A DNA stretch of 11,663 bases, taken from the NCBI GenBank assembly GCA_016839905.1, contig JAEOTJ010000465.1:1-11663 (forward strand). Direction: 5' to 3'. Below, one piece after another: positions 1-8,050 of the stretch. Made by a program: the position numbers and the translations under genes. Source of the DNA: Promethearchaeota archaeon (GTDB lineage: Archaea; Asgardarchaeota; Lokiarchaeia; Sigynarchaeales; SOKP01). Position 1 is the first letter of the stretch. Each line of letters opens with the position of its first letter. The notes below the pieces were generated by a model. That model searched no databases, had not been told where the DNA came from, and saw only the letters and a list, made by a program, of their open reading frames with translations.

Positions 1-1
1 A

Positions 2-52
2 AAGAAGAATAAAGACTTAAGAAAATCAACTGAATTAAAGCAAGAATCCTAG
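2..52 (+). CDS. Possible 3' end of an upstream gene (partial, uncertain)
   Basis: One plus-strand frame stays open from the left edge to a TAG at 50-52 and would encode a 16-residue, lysine/glutamate-rich hydrophilic tail (KKNKDLRKSTELKQES). Such charged C-termini are common in this genome type; the 7-TM proteins further right end similarly. Another frame (AAA GAA GAA TAA, stop at 10-12) could equally be a gene end, so the frame cannot be decided from so little sequence. Confidence 0.2.
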   Translation, partial: KKNKDLRKSTELKQES

Positions 53-243
53 TTAAATGGAGTATTTTTTAAACAAAGATTTAAAATAAATGCATTATGA
101 TATTACCTAACTTTCGAAGTTGAGTTATAAAAATTATTATCTTTAACCTATTAAAAAACCTTAATTACTATTATTAAATATAATTTTTAAATTTTAAATC
201 TTAATATTATTTGTATTATTCATAAAAAAATAGTGATATTATA
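53..243. other. AT-rich intergenic leader before the first gene
   Basis: This stretch is strongly AT-rich and has stops in all frames, so it appears non-coding. The only visible structure is a small perfect hairpin, AACTT-TCG-AAGTT at about 111-123, in a rare less AT-rich patch. It could be a weak terminator for a gene to the left, but no strong T tract follows. Promoter elements for the gene at 244 must lie here, but A/T runs are too frequent to name one TATA box. Confidence 0.4.
233..237 (+). promoter_or_regulatory. Weak Shine-Dalgarno supporting a TTG start
   Basis: GTGAT ends 6 bases before the TTG at 244. It matches the 3' part of the archaeal Shine-Dalgarno consensus (GGAGGTGAT). This is modest support for TTG at 244 as the start, because no in-frame ATG occurs until residue 33. 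Confidence 0.35.
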
Positions 244-798
244 TTGGCTGAAAAAATCGATATCCGAGAATTATTTTTTGACATCTTAGACATTGTCAAG
301 TTTGAATTGAAGTTTTATAAAGATCGTGATGAGTCGCCGATGTTTACTCGTATTGTTAAGACTCGTGTTTTCCAACAGAAATTACAGAGGTTAAAGGACT
401 TTATATCAAACTATTTTGATATATTATATAAAGATGAGAATAGCCCCATAAATAAAGCGGGATTACAATCTCAGCTTAATAATATTGCTCGCATTACGAA
501 ATACTATAATGATTTATCAAATTTTTATCAAGATCAGTCAAAGCGATTAATAACTAAGGAAAAAGTATTATATATAATTGAATATAGTCATATTGAATTG
601 CTCTTCTTGATATTCACTAATATATTAGATTGGGAACATTACAAAAGCAGTTTGCTGTTTCCTACGGATAAAAAGAAGGAGAAAATGTTAAAAGAGTTTT
701 TAAATAAGTTAGCTAGCTCAGACATTAAAAATATTAATGATATTATCGATTTAGAACAATTAATTGACACGTTTGTTGAAACTATTGAAATTACTTAA
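244..798 (+). CDS. Hypothetical helical protein, 184 aa
   Basis: I do not recognise this protein. It is soluble-looking, rich in Lys, Asp, Ile, Leu and Tyr, and almost all of it reads as amphipathic helix, with no transmembrane segment, signal peptide, cysteine pair or nucleotide-binding motif. A more hydrophobic helix near residues 108-130, around IELLFLIFTNILDW, probably forms the core of a helical bundle. The start is TTG; the next in-frame Met is residue 33 and would remove a plausible first helix, and a GTGAT element sits 6 bases upstream. The gene is convergent with the nucleotidyltransferase gene, the stops being 3 bases apart, so the two are not in one operon. Codon and base composition match its neighbours. 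It could be a lineage-specific Asgard protein. I am confident it is a gene but not of its function. Confidence 0.7.
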   Translation: MAEKIDIRELFFDILDIVKFELKFYKDRDESPMFTRIVKTRVFQQKLQRLKDFISNYFDILYKDENSPINKAGLQSQLNNIARITKYYNDLSNFYQDQSKRLITKEKVLYIIEYSHIELLFLIFTNILDWEHYKSSLLFPTDKKKEKMLKEFLNKLASSDIKNINDIIDLEQLIDTFVETIEIT

Positions 799-801
799 CT
801 T

Positions 802-1701
802 TTACTTTTTTCTAAAAATAAGGCCTTTTAAATGAATTTTAAGAATTCTAATTGGGCATCGCAACATAAAATGTAAATTAGTTAGGGGTTTTTTTCTTAG
901 TTGAAGAAATTCTTGAAAGAATTGTTTTGCTTTAACTTGCTTTTTAGGATTTTTATAAAGGGAAAATCGTATAATTATGTTTTCAAGGGATTCAGAATCT
1001 TCATAGCTATAATAATTTGAAGCCCTTAATGCCCATTTTACAGCTTCTAATTGGAATTTAATTGCATCTAAGGATTTAAATACAGATATTGCAATAGAGA
1101 AAAGAGAGATAATCAAATTCATTGCGCTACTTTTAATCATATCAAGAGGAGGAATTTTTATTTTTTTTTTAACCATATCTCTTAAATCTACTCCATATAA
1201 CACGCTACTATTATCAATCATGCTGCTTAAGACAATTGTTCTTGGAGCAATTAATCTTGAGATAACTTTATTTACACAAAAAATCTTATGAAAAATACCA
1301 TTTTTAAAATATTTTCTTTTAGTTAAAAAGTGTGAAATAAACATTCCAGTTGTTTGTTGGATTACTCCTAATATATTGCACGTAAATTTTTGATTTAGTT
1401 CCCTAAATCCATGTTTTAATTCTAAAGCTATAAAATATTTCTCAATTTTTTTAATATGCTTATTGGAAACTTTATCTTTTAAGATAATTAATAAATCACA
1501 ATCTGACACGATTGTATCTGTCCGTGACCTCTGACTTCCGAAAATAATAAGAGAAAATATTTCACTTACACCAACTTCCTTATTTAGCAACGAAATAACA
1601 TCATTAATATAATCTCTTGATTTTTCATTAAGAGTCTTCAATTTTGCATTAATTTCTTTCTTTATTACTTGAGATGAGTCAATCATACTTAACGTTTTCA
1701 A
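802..1701 (-). CDS. Nucleotidyltransferase-fold protein (pol beta superfamily)
   Basis: The protein carries the signature of the DNA polymerase beta/MNT nucleotidyltransferase superfamily: a hydrophobic strand, then G55-S56 and a D67-x-D69 pair in the stretch FGSQRSRTDTIVSDCDLLI. In this fold GS binds the triphosphate and the aspartates hold the metal ions. The usual third carboxylate is expected in the next strand, about residues 105-113 (KFTCNILGV), but Cys108-Asn109 stand there, so activity may be altered. The C-terminal half (about 150-299) is helical, with a YGVDLRD motif near 170 as seen in many archaeal nucleotidyltransferase-domain proteins, and ends in a very basic tail. Substrate is unknown; small-molecule, RNA or protein nucleotidylation are all possible. 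The start at 1701 is TTG; an in-frame ATG at 1686 (residue 6) is an equally good choice, as neither has a clear Shine-Dalgarno. It is last in a minus-strand run, 65 bases after the oxidoreductase gene. Confidence 0.75.
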   Translation of the reverse strand: MKTLSMIDSSQVIKKEINAKLKTLNEKSRDYINDVISLLNKEVGVSEIFSLIIFGSQRSRTDTIVSDCDLLIILKDKVSNKHIKKIEKYFIALELKHGFRELNQKFTCNILGVIQQTTGMFISHFLTKRKYFKNGIFHKIFCVNKVISRLIAPRTIVLSSMIDNSSVLYGVDLRDMVKKKIKIPPLDMIKSSAMNLIISLFSIAISVFKSLDAIKFQLEAVKWALRASNYYSYEDSESLENIIIRFSLYKNPKKQVKAKQFFQEFLQLRKKPLTNLHFMLRCPIRILKIHLKGLIFRKK

Positions 1702-1766
1702 ATTAGCCGTTGAGGCGAGTTTTTTAATTATAAAAAACTTAAATTTTTTCTTAGTTTATTAATGAT

Positions 1767-3782
1767 TTATATATTATTTCCGATTTTATAAGCACTCTGA
1801 ATAGCTTCTAAGATAGTTGCAGGTTTTTTAGCATCTCCAATCTTATATACTGGAATATTTAATGATTTTATTTGTCTGTAGAGCATATCATTACTTATAA
1901 CGCCTGTAGCATAATATACAGCATCAACATTTTGAATCATTTGATCTACACCAGATGAATTAGTATAATTTACATAATTCTCTCCTATTTCAGTAACATC
2001 TACGCTTGTAAGGATATTCACACCTAATTTCTTGGCTTTTTCGAGTAATACCCATTTAGTGGTGATTCCTATATTGGAGCCGCATTTAGGGAGACTTTCT
2101 AAGATTGTCACTTGTTTTTTTCCTTTATACATCATTTTCAAAGCGTTATCTACTTCCAGAGCTTTATAAAATGTTAGAAATTCAAATGTTTCTAGAGAAA
2201 GTCGACCAAATTTAGCAATATAAATTGCCAGTTCTATTCCAGTTGCCCCTCCACCAATAATTACATTATTTTCACCAATTGGAGTATCACGCGCAAGAGC
2301 ATCATTTGCATGATAAACATGAGGTTTATCAATACCTTTAATTTTTGGTTTGATAGGTATAGTTCCCGTTGCTAGAATCACAACATCGGGATTAAATTCT
2401 TTTATTTTTTCGACGGTTACTTCTGTGTTAAAATTAACTTTGATTCCTAATTTTATTATCCAATATTTGTAATTATTTTCTATTCGACGAAACTCTCCTC
2501 TTCCGGGAGGTACCCAGATAATATTTAGCAGACCTCCTATTCTATCAGTTTTCTCAAAAACATGAACTTCATAACCTCTTTTACGAGCAACTCTAGCAGC
2601 TTCTAAACCTGCAGGACCCGCTCCAATTATCATTACCTTTTTTTTATTTTCAATTGGTTTTAATTCCGTTTTTGCTTCATTTCCCGCTCTAGCGTTTCTC
2701 AGGCATTTAAGTGATCTTGCGGAAAATATATTATCAAAGCAACCTTGATTACAAGCAACACAATACATTATATCATTGAGATTACCATTTTTTACTTTTG
2801 TTGGCCAATAAGGATCAGCGATTAATCCTCTACCAATACAGACAGCATCCGCTTTTTCAGACATTAAAACCTCTTCAGCTATTATGGGATCATTCATTCG
2901 ATTAGATGCAAATACTGGAATTGAAACCTTTTTTTTTATGTTATCTGCCAAATAAACATAACATCCTTCAGGAACATCCATAGTTAGTTGTGGTATTCTT
3001 GTTTCATGCCATCCTCCAGTAACATTTATAAAATCTATACCTTGTTTTTCATAAGCCTTTGCAATTTCTGGTTTATCTTTATAAGTTAAGCTTCCTTGGA
3101 CAAAATCATCACCAGCCATTCTCATACCTACAATAAAATTATCTTCAACAGCAGATTTTATTGATTCAATCGTTTCAAGAGCAAATCTTAATCGATTTTC
3201 TAAATTTCCACCATATTTATCTGTCCGCTTATTAACTAATGGAGATAAGAATTGATCAATTAAATAACCTGCTGAACCACATATTTCAATGCAATCAAAT
3301 CCTGCTTTTTGGGCTCTTAACGTAGCATCAGTGAACGCTTGTTGTTCCTTTTTTATTTCTTCAAGAGTCATTTCACGAGATGTTGTTCTACTCAATCTAC
3401 AGTAATTTGATGAGGAAGATATAGGTGTCGTACCTATAATTAGAGGAAGACTGTACCTTCCTCCGTGATAGAGCTGAGCTCCAACCTTAACATCATCTCT
3501 TGCTTCGTGGATTGCATTCGTAAATTCAGTTAATTTTGGTATAAAATTGTCATTTTCAATGGAAATCATCATTGGAGCCCCTTGAGCATATTTATCAATA
3601 TAGACTCCACCTATTAAGATAAGTCCTGCGCCTCCTTTAGCACGCTCGACATAGAAATCAATTATTTTATTTGTAATATACCCGTCTTGTGCGAGATTAA
3701 GATGCAAAGCAGGCATTATAATTCGATTGGATATTTTCATATAGCGGATATTCAGAGGAGAAAAAAGTTTTAAAAATTTCAT
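1767..3782 (-). CDS. 2,4-dienoyl-CoA reductase-type NADH:flavin oxidoreductase
   Basis: This 671-residue protein matches bacterial FadH (about 670 aa) in length and domain order. Residues 1-335 form an Old Yellow Enzyme-type FMN TIM barrel. Y173 in GSAGYLIDQF and H259 in GGWHETRIP align by eye with the Tyr and His that protonate the dienoyl substrate. Cysteines 341, 344, 348 and 360 (CX2CX3CX11C) form the expected 4Fe-4S site. A FAD-binding Rossmann motif, GAGPAG, lies at 387-392 and an NAD(P)H motif, GGGATG, at 510-515; the C-terminal GDA near 649 closes the FAD domain. Electrons would flow from NAD(P)H through FAD and the cluster to FMN and the substrate. An extra segment at about 527-555 precedes the strand VTILE, as in anaerobe relatives of enoate reductases, so the true substrate may be another enoyl or dienoyl compound. 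The ATG start has an A-run but no Shine-Dalgarno upstream. It lies 59 bases after the PAC2 gene. Confidence 0.9.
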   Translation of the reverse strand: MKFLKLFSPLNIRYMKISNRIIMPALHLNLAQDGYITNKIIDFYVERAKGGAGLILIGGVYIDKYAQGAPMMISIENDNFIPKLTEFTNAIHEARDDVKVGAQLYHGGRYSLPLIIGTTPISSSSNYCRLSRTTSREMTLEEIKKEQQAFTDATLRAQKAGFDCIEICGSAGYLIDQFLSPLVNKRTDKYGGNLENRLRFALETIESIKSAVEDNFIVGMRMAGDDFVQGSLTYKDKPEIAKAYEKQGIDFINVTGGWHETRIPQLTMDVPEGCYVYLADNIKKKVSIPVFASNRMNDPIIAEEVLMSEKADAVCIGRGLIADPYWPTKVKNGNLNDIMYCVACNQGCFDNIFSARSLKCLRNARAGNEAKTELKPIENKKKVMIIGAGPAGLEAARVARKRGYEVHVFEKTDRIGGLLNIIWVPPGRGEFRRIENNYKYWIIKLGIKVNFNTEVTVEKIKEFNPDVVILATGTIPIKPKIKGIDKPHVYHANDALARDTPIGENNVIIGGGATGIELAIYIAKFGRLSLETFEFLTFYKALEVDNALKMMYKGKKQVTILESLPKCGSNIGITTKWVLLEKAKKLGVNILTSVDVTEIGENYVNYTNSSGVDQMIQNVDAVYYATGVISNDMLYRQIKSLNIPVYKIGDAKKPATILEAIQSAYKIGNNI

Positions 3783-3841
3783 AGATAATCAATTTTTTTT
3801 TTTAATACTAATTAATCTACTAAATACTTAATTAATTTGTT

Positions 3842-4624
3842 TTATCGAAAATAACTATCATTACCCTTATCCTTTTGGACGCCCTTTACTAAATAGTCTG
3901 CTTGCTTCTTAAAGGATTCAAAAACTTTTTCCATTTCTTCAATTTTTTTATCTAATTCATCAAAGTTCATATCTATCCTTAAATAATCTTTTAAAAGGGT
4001 TACAAGAGCTTTTGAGGCCCGAGGATCAAGGTTCATCATTGGTAATGGTAAGGTTTCAGCTAATAGACAAATGCCTATACTATAATCCTTTGAACCTGCC
4101 CAAGCAGGTAAAATACCGTTTGCTCCAGCAATAAAACCTCCATCCATTATTTTTGTATTTTTTAATTCCAAAAAAGATTGAACGAGATCCTGATCCGTAC
4201 TAGCTATGTGAATTAAGGGATCATCATGAACTTCGTCAGTTACTAATGCTCCTGTACTTACATACATTTTTACATTCCCTCCAGTAATTTCATTCATTAC
4301 TTCACAAAATTGATCTGAAAAATCAAAAACACCTTCAGGAGTTTGAGGTTGAAAATTTGCTGTTAAAATGAAAAGATCATTTTGTTCTCTCGATTTATAA
4401 TATACTTTTGCTGTCGGAATTTTTAATACCCCTTTTTCAACCGTGCTTTTAGGAGGGAAATCAAAATATTCAATTTCTAAGAATAATTTAGCTTTAATTG
4501 AGTCTTTTATTGAAGTTATAGCCAATTTTCCTACAAGGGCTATTCCTGGCCATCCTATTAACACTATAGGGTCATTAATGTTTTTTTGATCGAGTTCAAA
4601 TCTCTTATTTGTCTTAAAATGCAT
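3842..4624 (-). CDS. PAC2-family protein (proteasome assembly chaperone-like)
   Basis: The 260-residue protein has the archaeal PAC2 family (COG2047) layout. An N-terminal strand and glycine-rich turn, IVLIGWPGIALVGKLA, at about 21-36 are followed by alternating strands and helices with STGALVTDEV near 143 and GANGILPAWAG near 168. A charged C-terminal helix at about 217-248 is likely coiled-coil. Characterised archaeal members (PbaA/PbaB) bind proteasome core particles as chaperones or alternative caps, and eukaryotic PAC2 helps assemble the 20S ring. Proteasome caps often end in hydrophobic-Tyr-X; this one ends in SYFR, so that docking motif is not obvious. The ATG is supported by GGAG 8 bases upstream. 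The gene sits between the zinc-ribbon membrane protein gene (90 bases) and the oxidoreductase gene (59 bases). The Shine-Dalgarno is consistent with an operon-internal position. The family call is firm; a proteasome role here is inferred. Confidence 0.85.
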   Translation of the reverse strand: MHFKTNKRFELDQKNINDPIVLIGWPGIALVGKLAITSIKDSIKAKLFLEIEYFDFPPKSTVEKGVLKIPTAKVYYKSREQNDLFILTANFQPQTPEGVFDFSDQFCEVMNEITGGNVKMYVSTGALVTDEVHDDPLIHIASTDQDLVQSFLELKNTKIMDGGFIAGANGILPAWAGSKDYSIGICLLAETLPLPMMNLDPRASKALVTLLKDYLRIDMNFDELDKKIEEMEKVFESFKKQADYLVKGVQKDKGNDSYFR

Positions 4625-4632
4625 TTAAATTA

Positions 4633-4636
4633 CTCC
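4633..4636 (-). promoter_or_regulatory. Shine-Dalgarno GGAG of the PAC2 gene
   Basis: On the minus strand GGAG precedes the ATG at 4624 by 8 bases. It is the only clear Shine-Dalgarno in the minus-strand cluster and fixes the start of the PAC2 gene. Confidence 0.6.
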
Positions 4637-4687
4637 AATTTATACAATTTATTCAAAAATTCATTATTTTATTAATATTATTATTTT

Positions 4688-4707
4688 TAAGAATTTAATA
4701 ATTCTTA
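4688..4707 (-). other. Hairpin in the gap between zinc-ribbon and PAC2 genes
   Basis: An 8-bp perfect inverted repeat with a 4-base loop, TAAGAATT-TAAT-AATTCTTA, begins 8 bases past the stop of the zinc-ribbon membrane gene on its transcribed strand. What follows on that strand is A/U-mixed rather than a U run, so this is not a convincing terminator. It could be a 3'-end-protecting hairpin or partial attenuator inside an operon. In such AT-rich DNA it may also be chance. Confidence 0.35.
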
Positions 4708-4714
4708 TTTAGAA

Positions 4715-5875
4715 TTATTTAAGATCAAGATTAACTTCCTCTCCACATTCTGGACAGTATTTTTTTGGACTGCGAATGTGATACCCGCAAAATGGACAAT
4801 ATAAACCACCTCTTCTTTGTTTTGGAATAGTAGTGGATTTTATTGTTTTTATTGTTTTTAGAGGGATTTGCTCGCTAACCTCAGGTTCATATTTAATTGT
4901 TCTTCTTTCTTGAGGTTGACGATCGATTTTACTTTCCCATGAAACATATTCTTGTTTTTGAGCAAAGTATCCTAATTCTTTTCGAGCTTGAGCAGATACA
5001 AATAATACTGTTAAAAAACAAATAAATAATGGAGTAATTAAAATTAAGGCAATATTATTTAGTAATTGATCTAAGAATAGCATCCCAAAATTGAATCTCG
5101 ATGGATCATTCCATGATAATCGATCAAATAGATCATATGGCCAAATAAAAATATAAATCGAATTCAGAATAAATATAAATAAACCTGTAATTAAACAACT
5201 TATTAGATAAGCTCCAATTATTCTCATAGATTGACCTCTTGCGATTAAACGTGCCTCCCGAGCAGGAGTTTTGAGATTACGGAAATTATAGGTAAAGATT
5301 AAGAAAATATAATAACAAAAGAGTAATACTCCTGGAATATAAAAGAAAAGTCCAATTTCCATTAGTATTCCTGACATAGAAAAACAAACAAAAATTGTAA
5401 CACCAAGGATTATTATATACACGATATATTTATTTGAAAGAGAGGTTTTTAGATCAAGGATTAAATCTGATTTTCCTTTTGTATATGTCGTATAAAGGAA
5501 TAGGCTTATAGAACAGAAAGCTATTGAACCAAAGATCGCTATTGGAATGGTTTCTAGAAAGGATATTATTCCTAATGTCATTATAAAATTCACTATTATT
5601 TGAATCTCTTTTGGAGAAAAAGGATTTTCTTGAGAATAAGGATCATATGCAAAATATTCATCTATTAATGCTTTATGTGTAAGGTAATAATCGTAAAGAT
5701 TCGCACGTAATGGTGCTAATAAAAAAATATTTAGAAAAATTGGGATTATTGAAAATAAGGCAAAAGGTATAATTATTTTAAAAAAAGTCTTTCCATATAA
5801 AGAGAAACCATTTGATAAAATAGTCCCAAATGTTTGGTTTGCTAATTCATGTTTATCTTGTTTCATATTAGACAA
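4715..5875 (-). CDS. Polytopic membrane protein with C-terminal zinc ribbon
   Basis: About six or seven hydrophobic helices fill residues 30-310 (clearest near 32-54, 92-130, 150-195, 218-243 and 270-295). A hydrophilic linker of about 60 residues follows. A zinc ribbon closes the protein: C360-x2-C363 and C374-x2-C377 in CPFCGYHI and YCPECGEE. The N-terminal motif with LSNGFSLYGKTFFKIIIP resembles archaeal and bacterial membrane proteins related to the glycerophosphodiester phosphodiesterase membrane-domain group, but I cannot name a function. The ribbon is presumably cytosolic and may bind protein or nucleic acid. The longest frame starts with TTG at 5875; ATG at 5866 (residue 4) is at least as likely, and neither has a Shine-Dalgarno. 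It is the first gene of the minus-strand run and divergent from the DUF2070 gene, 116 bases away. Confidence 0.8.
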   Translation of the reverse strand: MSNMKQDKHELANQTFGTILSNGFSLYGKTFFKIIIPFALFSIIPIFLNIFLLAPLRANLYDYYLTHKALIDEYFAYDPYSQENPFSPKEIQIIVNFIMTLGIISFLETIPIAIFGSIAFCSISLFLYTTYTKGKSDLILDLKTSLSNKYIVYIIILGVTIFVCFSMSGILMEIGLFFYIPGVLLFCYYIFLIFTYNFRNLKTPAREARLIARGQSMRIIGAYLISCLITGLFIFILNSIYIFIWPYDLFDRLSWNDPSRFNFGMLFLDQLLNNIALILITPLFICFLTVLFVSAQARKELGYFAQKQEYVSWESKIDRQPQERRTIKYEPEVSEQIPLKTIKTIKSTTIPKQRRGGLYCPFCGYHIRSPKKYCPECGEEVNLDLK

Positions 5876-5991
5876 AATTTTTATTAAATTAAATAATTTT
5901 TTAAATACAAGTTCAAATATACAAATTATTCACATAAAAATGTAATATTTTCTTAAATTGAATTAATTTAAAATTTTTTAAAAATCTATCA
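5876..5991. promoter_or_regulatory. Divergent promoter region
   Basis: These 116 bases separate two divergent genes and must hold both promoters. The region is almost entirely A/T, with TATA-like stretches such as the AATTAATTTAAAA block near 5961-5973. That block would suit a leaderless or short-leader transcript of the plus-strand gene at 5992, which has no Shine-Dalgarno. Single elements cannot be fixed by eye because similar strings recur throughout. Confidence 0.45.
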
Positions 5992-7917
5992 ATGTATAGT
6001 CAAAAACAAACAACTCGTCAATTACCAGGAATTTTTACTTTAATGGAATTAGATATTTCCAAGAGAATCATATATTTTCTATTTTTTAGCGTGCCCTTAA
6101 TTATTGGCTTATCATCCATGGGTTTTAAAGCAGTATTAACAGGATATAGGGATTTTAAAGAATGTTTTATTTATTTCATTCAAATATTTACAATTTTTTT
6201 AGCCACTTCTGGAGTTAGTGTAATTATTACATTTATGTTTTACTCACGAAAAGCACCAATTTTAAACCCTCCTCCAAGGGGATGGGGAATTCAAGTAAAC
6301 ATGTTTTTAACTTCTGTGATTGGTATCTCTTTTCTTATTGGACAATTGTTAGCAATTTTTCTTGAAAATATTACTTTTCAAGAAGTTTTTTTCATGTTAG
6401 GAACCATAATTGCTTATATATTATCATATGTAATCTATTTTTCTTTTACCACACTTAGTGGAAAGAATTACATTATTCTCGCATTAATTCAGCCTGTAGT
6501 AGGTATAATATTATATAGTTTATGGACTGCTCAAGCTTCTATAGATTTTTTTATTAAAGCTATGATTTTTTTCTGTACTTGTGCATTTATTTTTGCATTT
6601 CCATATGGAAGAAAATTATTTCAAGTTAGTAATGTATATCGAGAAGCTACAGGAATAGGAGGATATAAATTTATTCGTGCTTTTGTACTCGCCATGATGA
6701 CGGATGGTAATGATGACGAGATTGAAGAATTCTTTGATCGAGTTGGAGTTGAATCTGATATTAAAACCCAATATTTACTAATAAGGAGTGAGAAATCTAA
6801 AAAAAATAAAGGATTATTTCTCATACCTCATATACATTTTGGACCTTTTAAAACATGTGGATCTTCAGATTTACCAGAGCAGTTATATAAGACATTTTCT
6901 CATATTCCCGGAACGACAATTTATCATACAACAAATACTCATACTCAAAATTTAACAACTCAAGCTGAAGTTAATAAAGTCATAACTCAAATTAAGGAGA
7001 AAATCAATGATAGTTTAAAAGATAATGATAAAAAATGCGTAAAAGAAGTAATTGATTTTTCAAGAGATATATCTAACTCCGCAAAACTCATTGGTATGAT
7101 AATAGATAAAATACCGCTCATTTTTTTAACCAGACATCCTTTACCTTCAGATGATATTCAAGCTGAAATTGGCAAGGATATAAGAAGTATCGCAAAGTCT
7201 AATGGTTTTGATGATATAATGATAATTGATTCTCATAATTCAATAATTGGAGATGAATTTTTAATAAAAACAAATTCTATCGAAAGTAGAGATTTAATCA
7301 ATGTATCTGAAAAATTTTTAACAAATAATAATATAGAAAAGGTCGAAAAATCAACATTATTGTATGGAGTAGCTAAAGATCCAATAAATGAATATTCTGA
7401 AAAGGATGGAATTGGCTATGGTGGAATAGTAATACATGTATTTAAGAATACATCAAATGAACAAAAAACTGTTTTAATTCATTTTGATGGAAATAATGCA
7501 TTTTTAGACATTAGGTCTTTCATTTTAAATACACTTCAGAATAAAGGAATAGAAAAGGGCGAAATAACCACTTCAGATTCTCATACAGTAGCAAGAAAAT
7601 TTACTAGTAGAGGATATTCTCCTATAGGAGATAAAATAAAGATTAATTTTATTTTAGAAAAGTTAGATACTTTAATTCAGAAAGCAGAGAAAGATTTAGA
7701 ACCTGTTGATTTTTATTATGGGGATCTTATTCATAAAGGTGTTAAAATATGGGGGGATTCAAAATATTTTGACACGGTCTTAAATACACTTCAGGAATGC
7801 ATAAAAGTTTCTCAAAGATTATTAACACTTAGTTTAATAATCCCAGGTTTTTTTTCCCTCATTCTTTTAATGTTTTATTATAATATAGATATACCAATTC
7901 TCAAAAAACCATTCTAA
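5992..7917 (+). CDS. DUF2070 family membrane protein
   Basis: The 641-residue protein has the architecture of DUF2070, an archaeal predicted membrane protein family of about 600 residues. Six hydrophobic helices lie within residues 25-207, a large soluble domain spans about 215-605, and a final transmembrane helix lies near 608-632. The soluble domain carries the family-type motif H280-I-H282-F-G-P-F286 followed by GSSDLP. It also has further His/Asp clusters: H317 in NTHTQN, D413-S-H415-N, D529-S-H531-T followed by GYSPIGD, and KIWGDS near 583. Such spaced His/Asp motifs suggest a metal or phosphate site, but no reaction has been established that I know of. The ATG start has no Shine-Dalgarno, consistent with leaderless expression. 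It is divergent from the zinc-ribbon membrane gene and 155 bases before the first 7-TM gene. The family assignment is from motif memory and layout. Confidence 0.85.
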   Translation: MYSQKQTTRQLPGIFTLMELDISKRIIYFLFFSVPLIIGLSSMGFKAVLTGYRDFKECFIYFIQIFTIFLATSGVSVIITFMFYSRKAPILNPPPRGWGIQVNMFLTSVIGISFLIGQLLAIFLENITFQEVFFMLGTIIAYILSYVIYFSFTTLSGKNYIILALIQPVVGIILYSLWTAQASIDFFIKAMIFFCTCAFIFAFPYGRKLFQVSNVYREATGIGGYKFIRAFVLAMMTDGNDDEIEEFFDRVGVESDIKTQYLLIRSEKSKKNKGLFLIPHIHFGPFKTCGSSDLPEQLYKTFSHIPGTTIYHTTNTHTQNLTTQAEVNKVITQIKEKINDSLKDNDKKCVKEVIDFSRDISNSAKLIGMIIDKIPLIFLTRHPLPSDDIQAEIGKDIRSIAKSNGFDDIMIIDSHNSIIGDEFLIKTNSIESRDLINVSEKFLTNNNIEKVEKSTLLYGVAKDPINEYSEKDGIGYGGIVIHVFKNTSNEQKTVLIHFDGNNAFLDIRSFILNTLQNKGIEKGEITTSDSHTVARKFTSRGYSPIGDKIKINFILEKLDTLIQKAEKDLEPVDFYYGDLIHKGVKIWGDSKYFDTVLNTLQECIKVSQRLLTLSLIIPGFFSLILLMFYYNIDIPILKKPF

Positions 7918-7952
7918 GAAATGTTTTCTGAGTCCGATTATATTTATATTAA

Positions 7953-7975
7953 GGTAATAATTAAAATTATTTACC
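7953..7975 (+). other. Imperfect hairpin after the DUF2070 gene
   Basis: GGTAATAATT is followed after a short A-rich loop by ATTATTTACC. The arms pair except for one bulged base. It lies 36 bases past the stop at 7917. No U tract follows, so it may be an RNA 3'-end structure or an operator for the next gene rather than a terminator. No other coding or RNA feature is visible between 7918 and 8038. Confidence 0.3.
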
Positions 7976-8039
7976 AAGAATTACTTTAGTTTTAAGAATT
8001 AGAGCATAACAGAAATTTTAAATAGTATTATTACAAAAC

Positions 8040-8049
8040 TTATATTAAA
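8040..8049 (+). promoter_or_regulatory. Candidate TATA element of 7-TM copy A
   Basis: TTATATTAAA with an A-rich flank (ACAAAAC) lies about 33 bases before the ATG at 8073. That spacing would put the transcription start within a few bases of the start codon, giving a nearly leaderless mRNA. A matching TTATATATTAAA block occurs before copy B, so the element was duplicated with the gene. Confidence 0.4.
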
Positions 8050-8050
8050 A

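Noticed and set aside
1160..1170. T10 run inside the nucleotidyltransferase gene as a possible frameshift or slippage site
   Set aside because: The frame reads through as a Lys-rich segment before IPP and the protein is intact on both sides, so there is no sign of a break or of a used alternative frame.
1705..1715. GCC-TTGAG-type short inverted repeat upstream of the nucleotidyltransferase start
   Set aside because: The stem is only three base pairs and cannot be distinguished from chance.
3842..3859. Proteasome-docking hydrophobic-Tyr-X C-terminus on the PAC2 protein
   Set aside because: The protein ends in SYFR, with Tyr third from the end rather than second, so the motif is not met.
6621..6824. 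Minus-strand open frame of 67 codons inside the DUF2070 gene
   Set aside because: It lies wholly antisense to a well-supported coding region, has no recognisable domain and no start signal.
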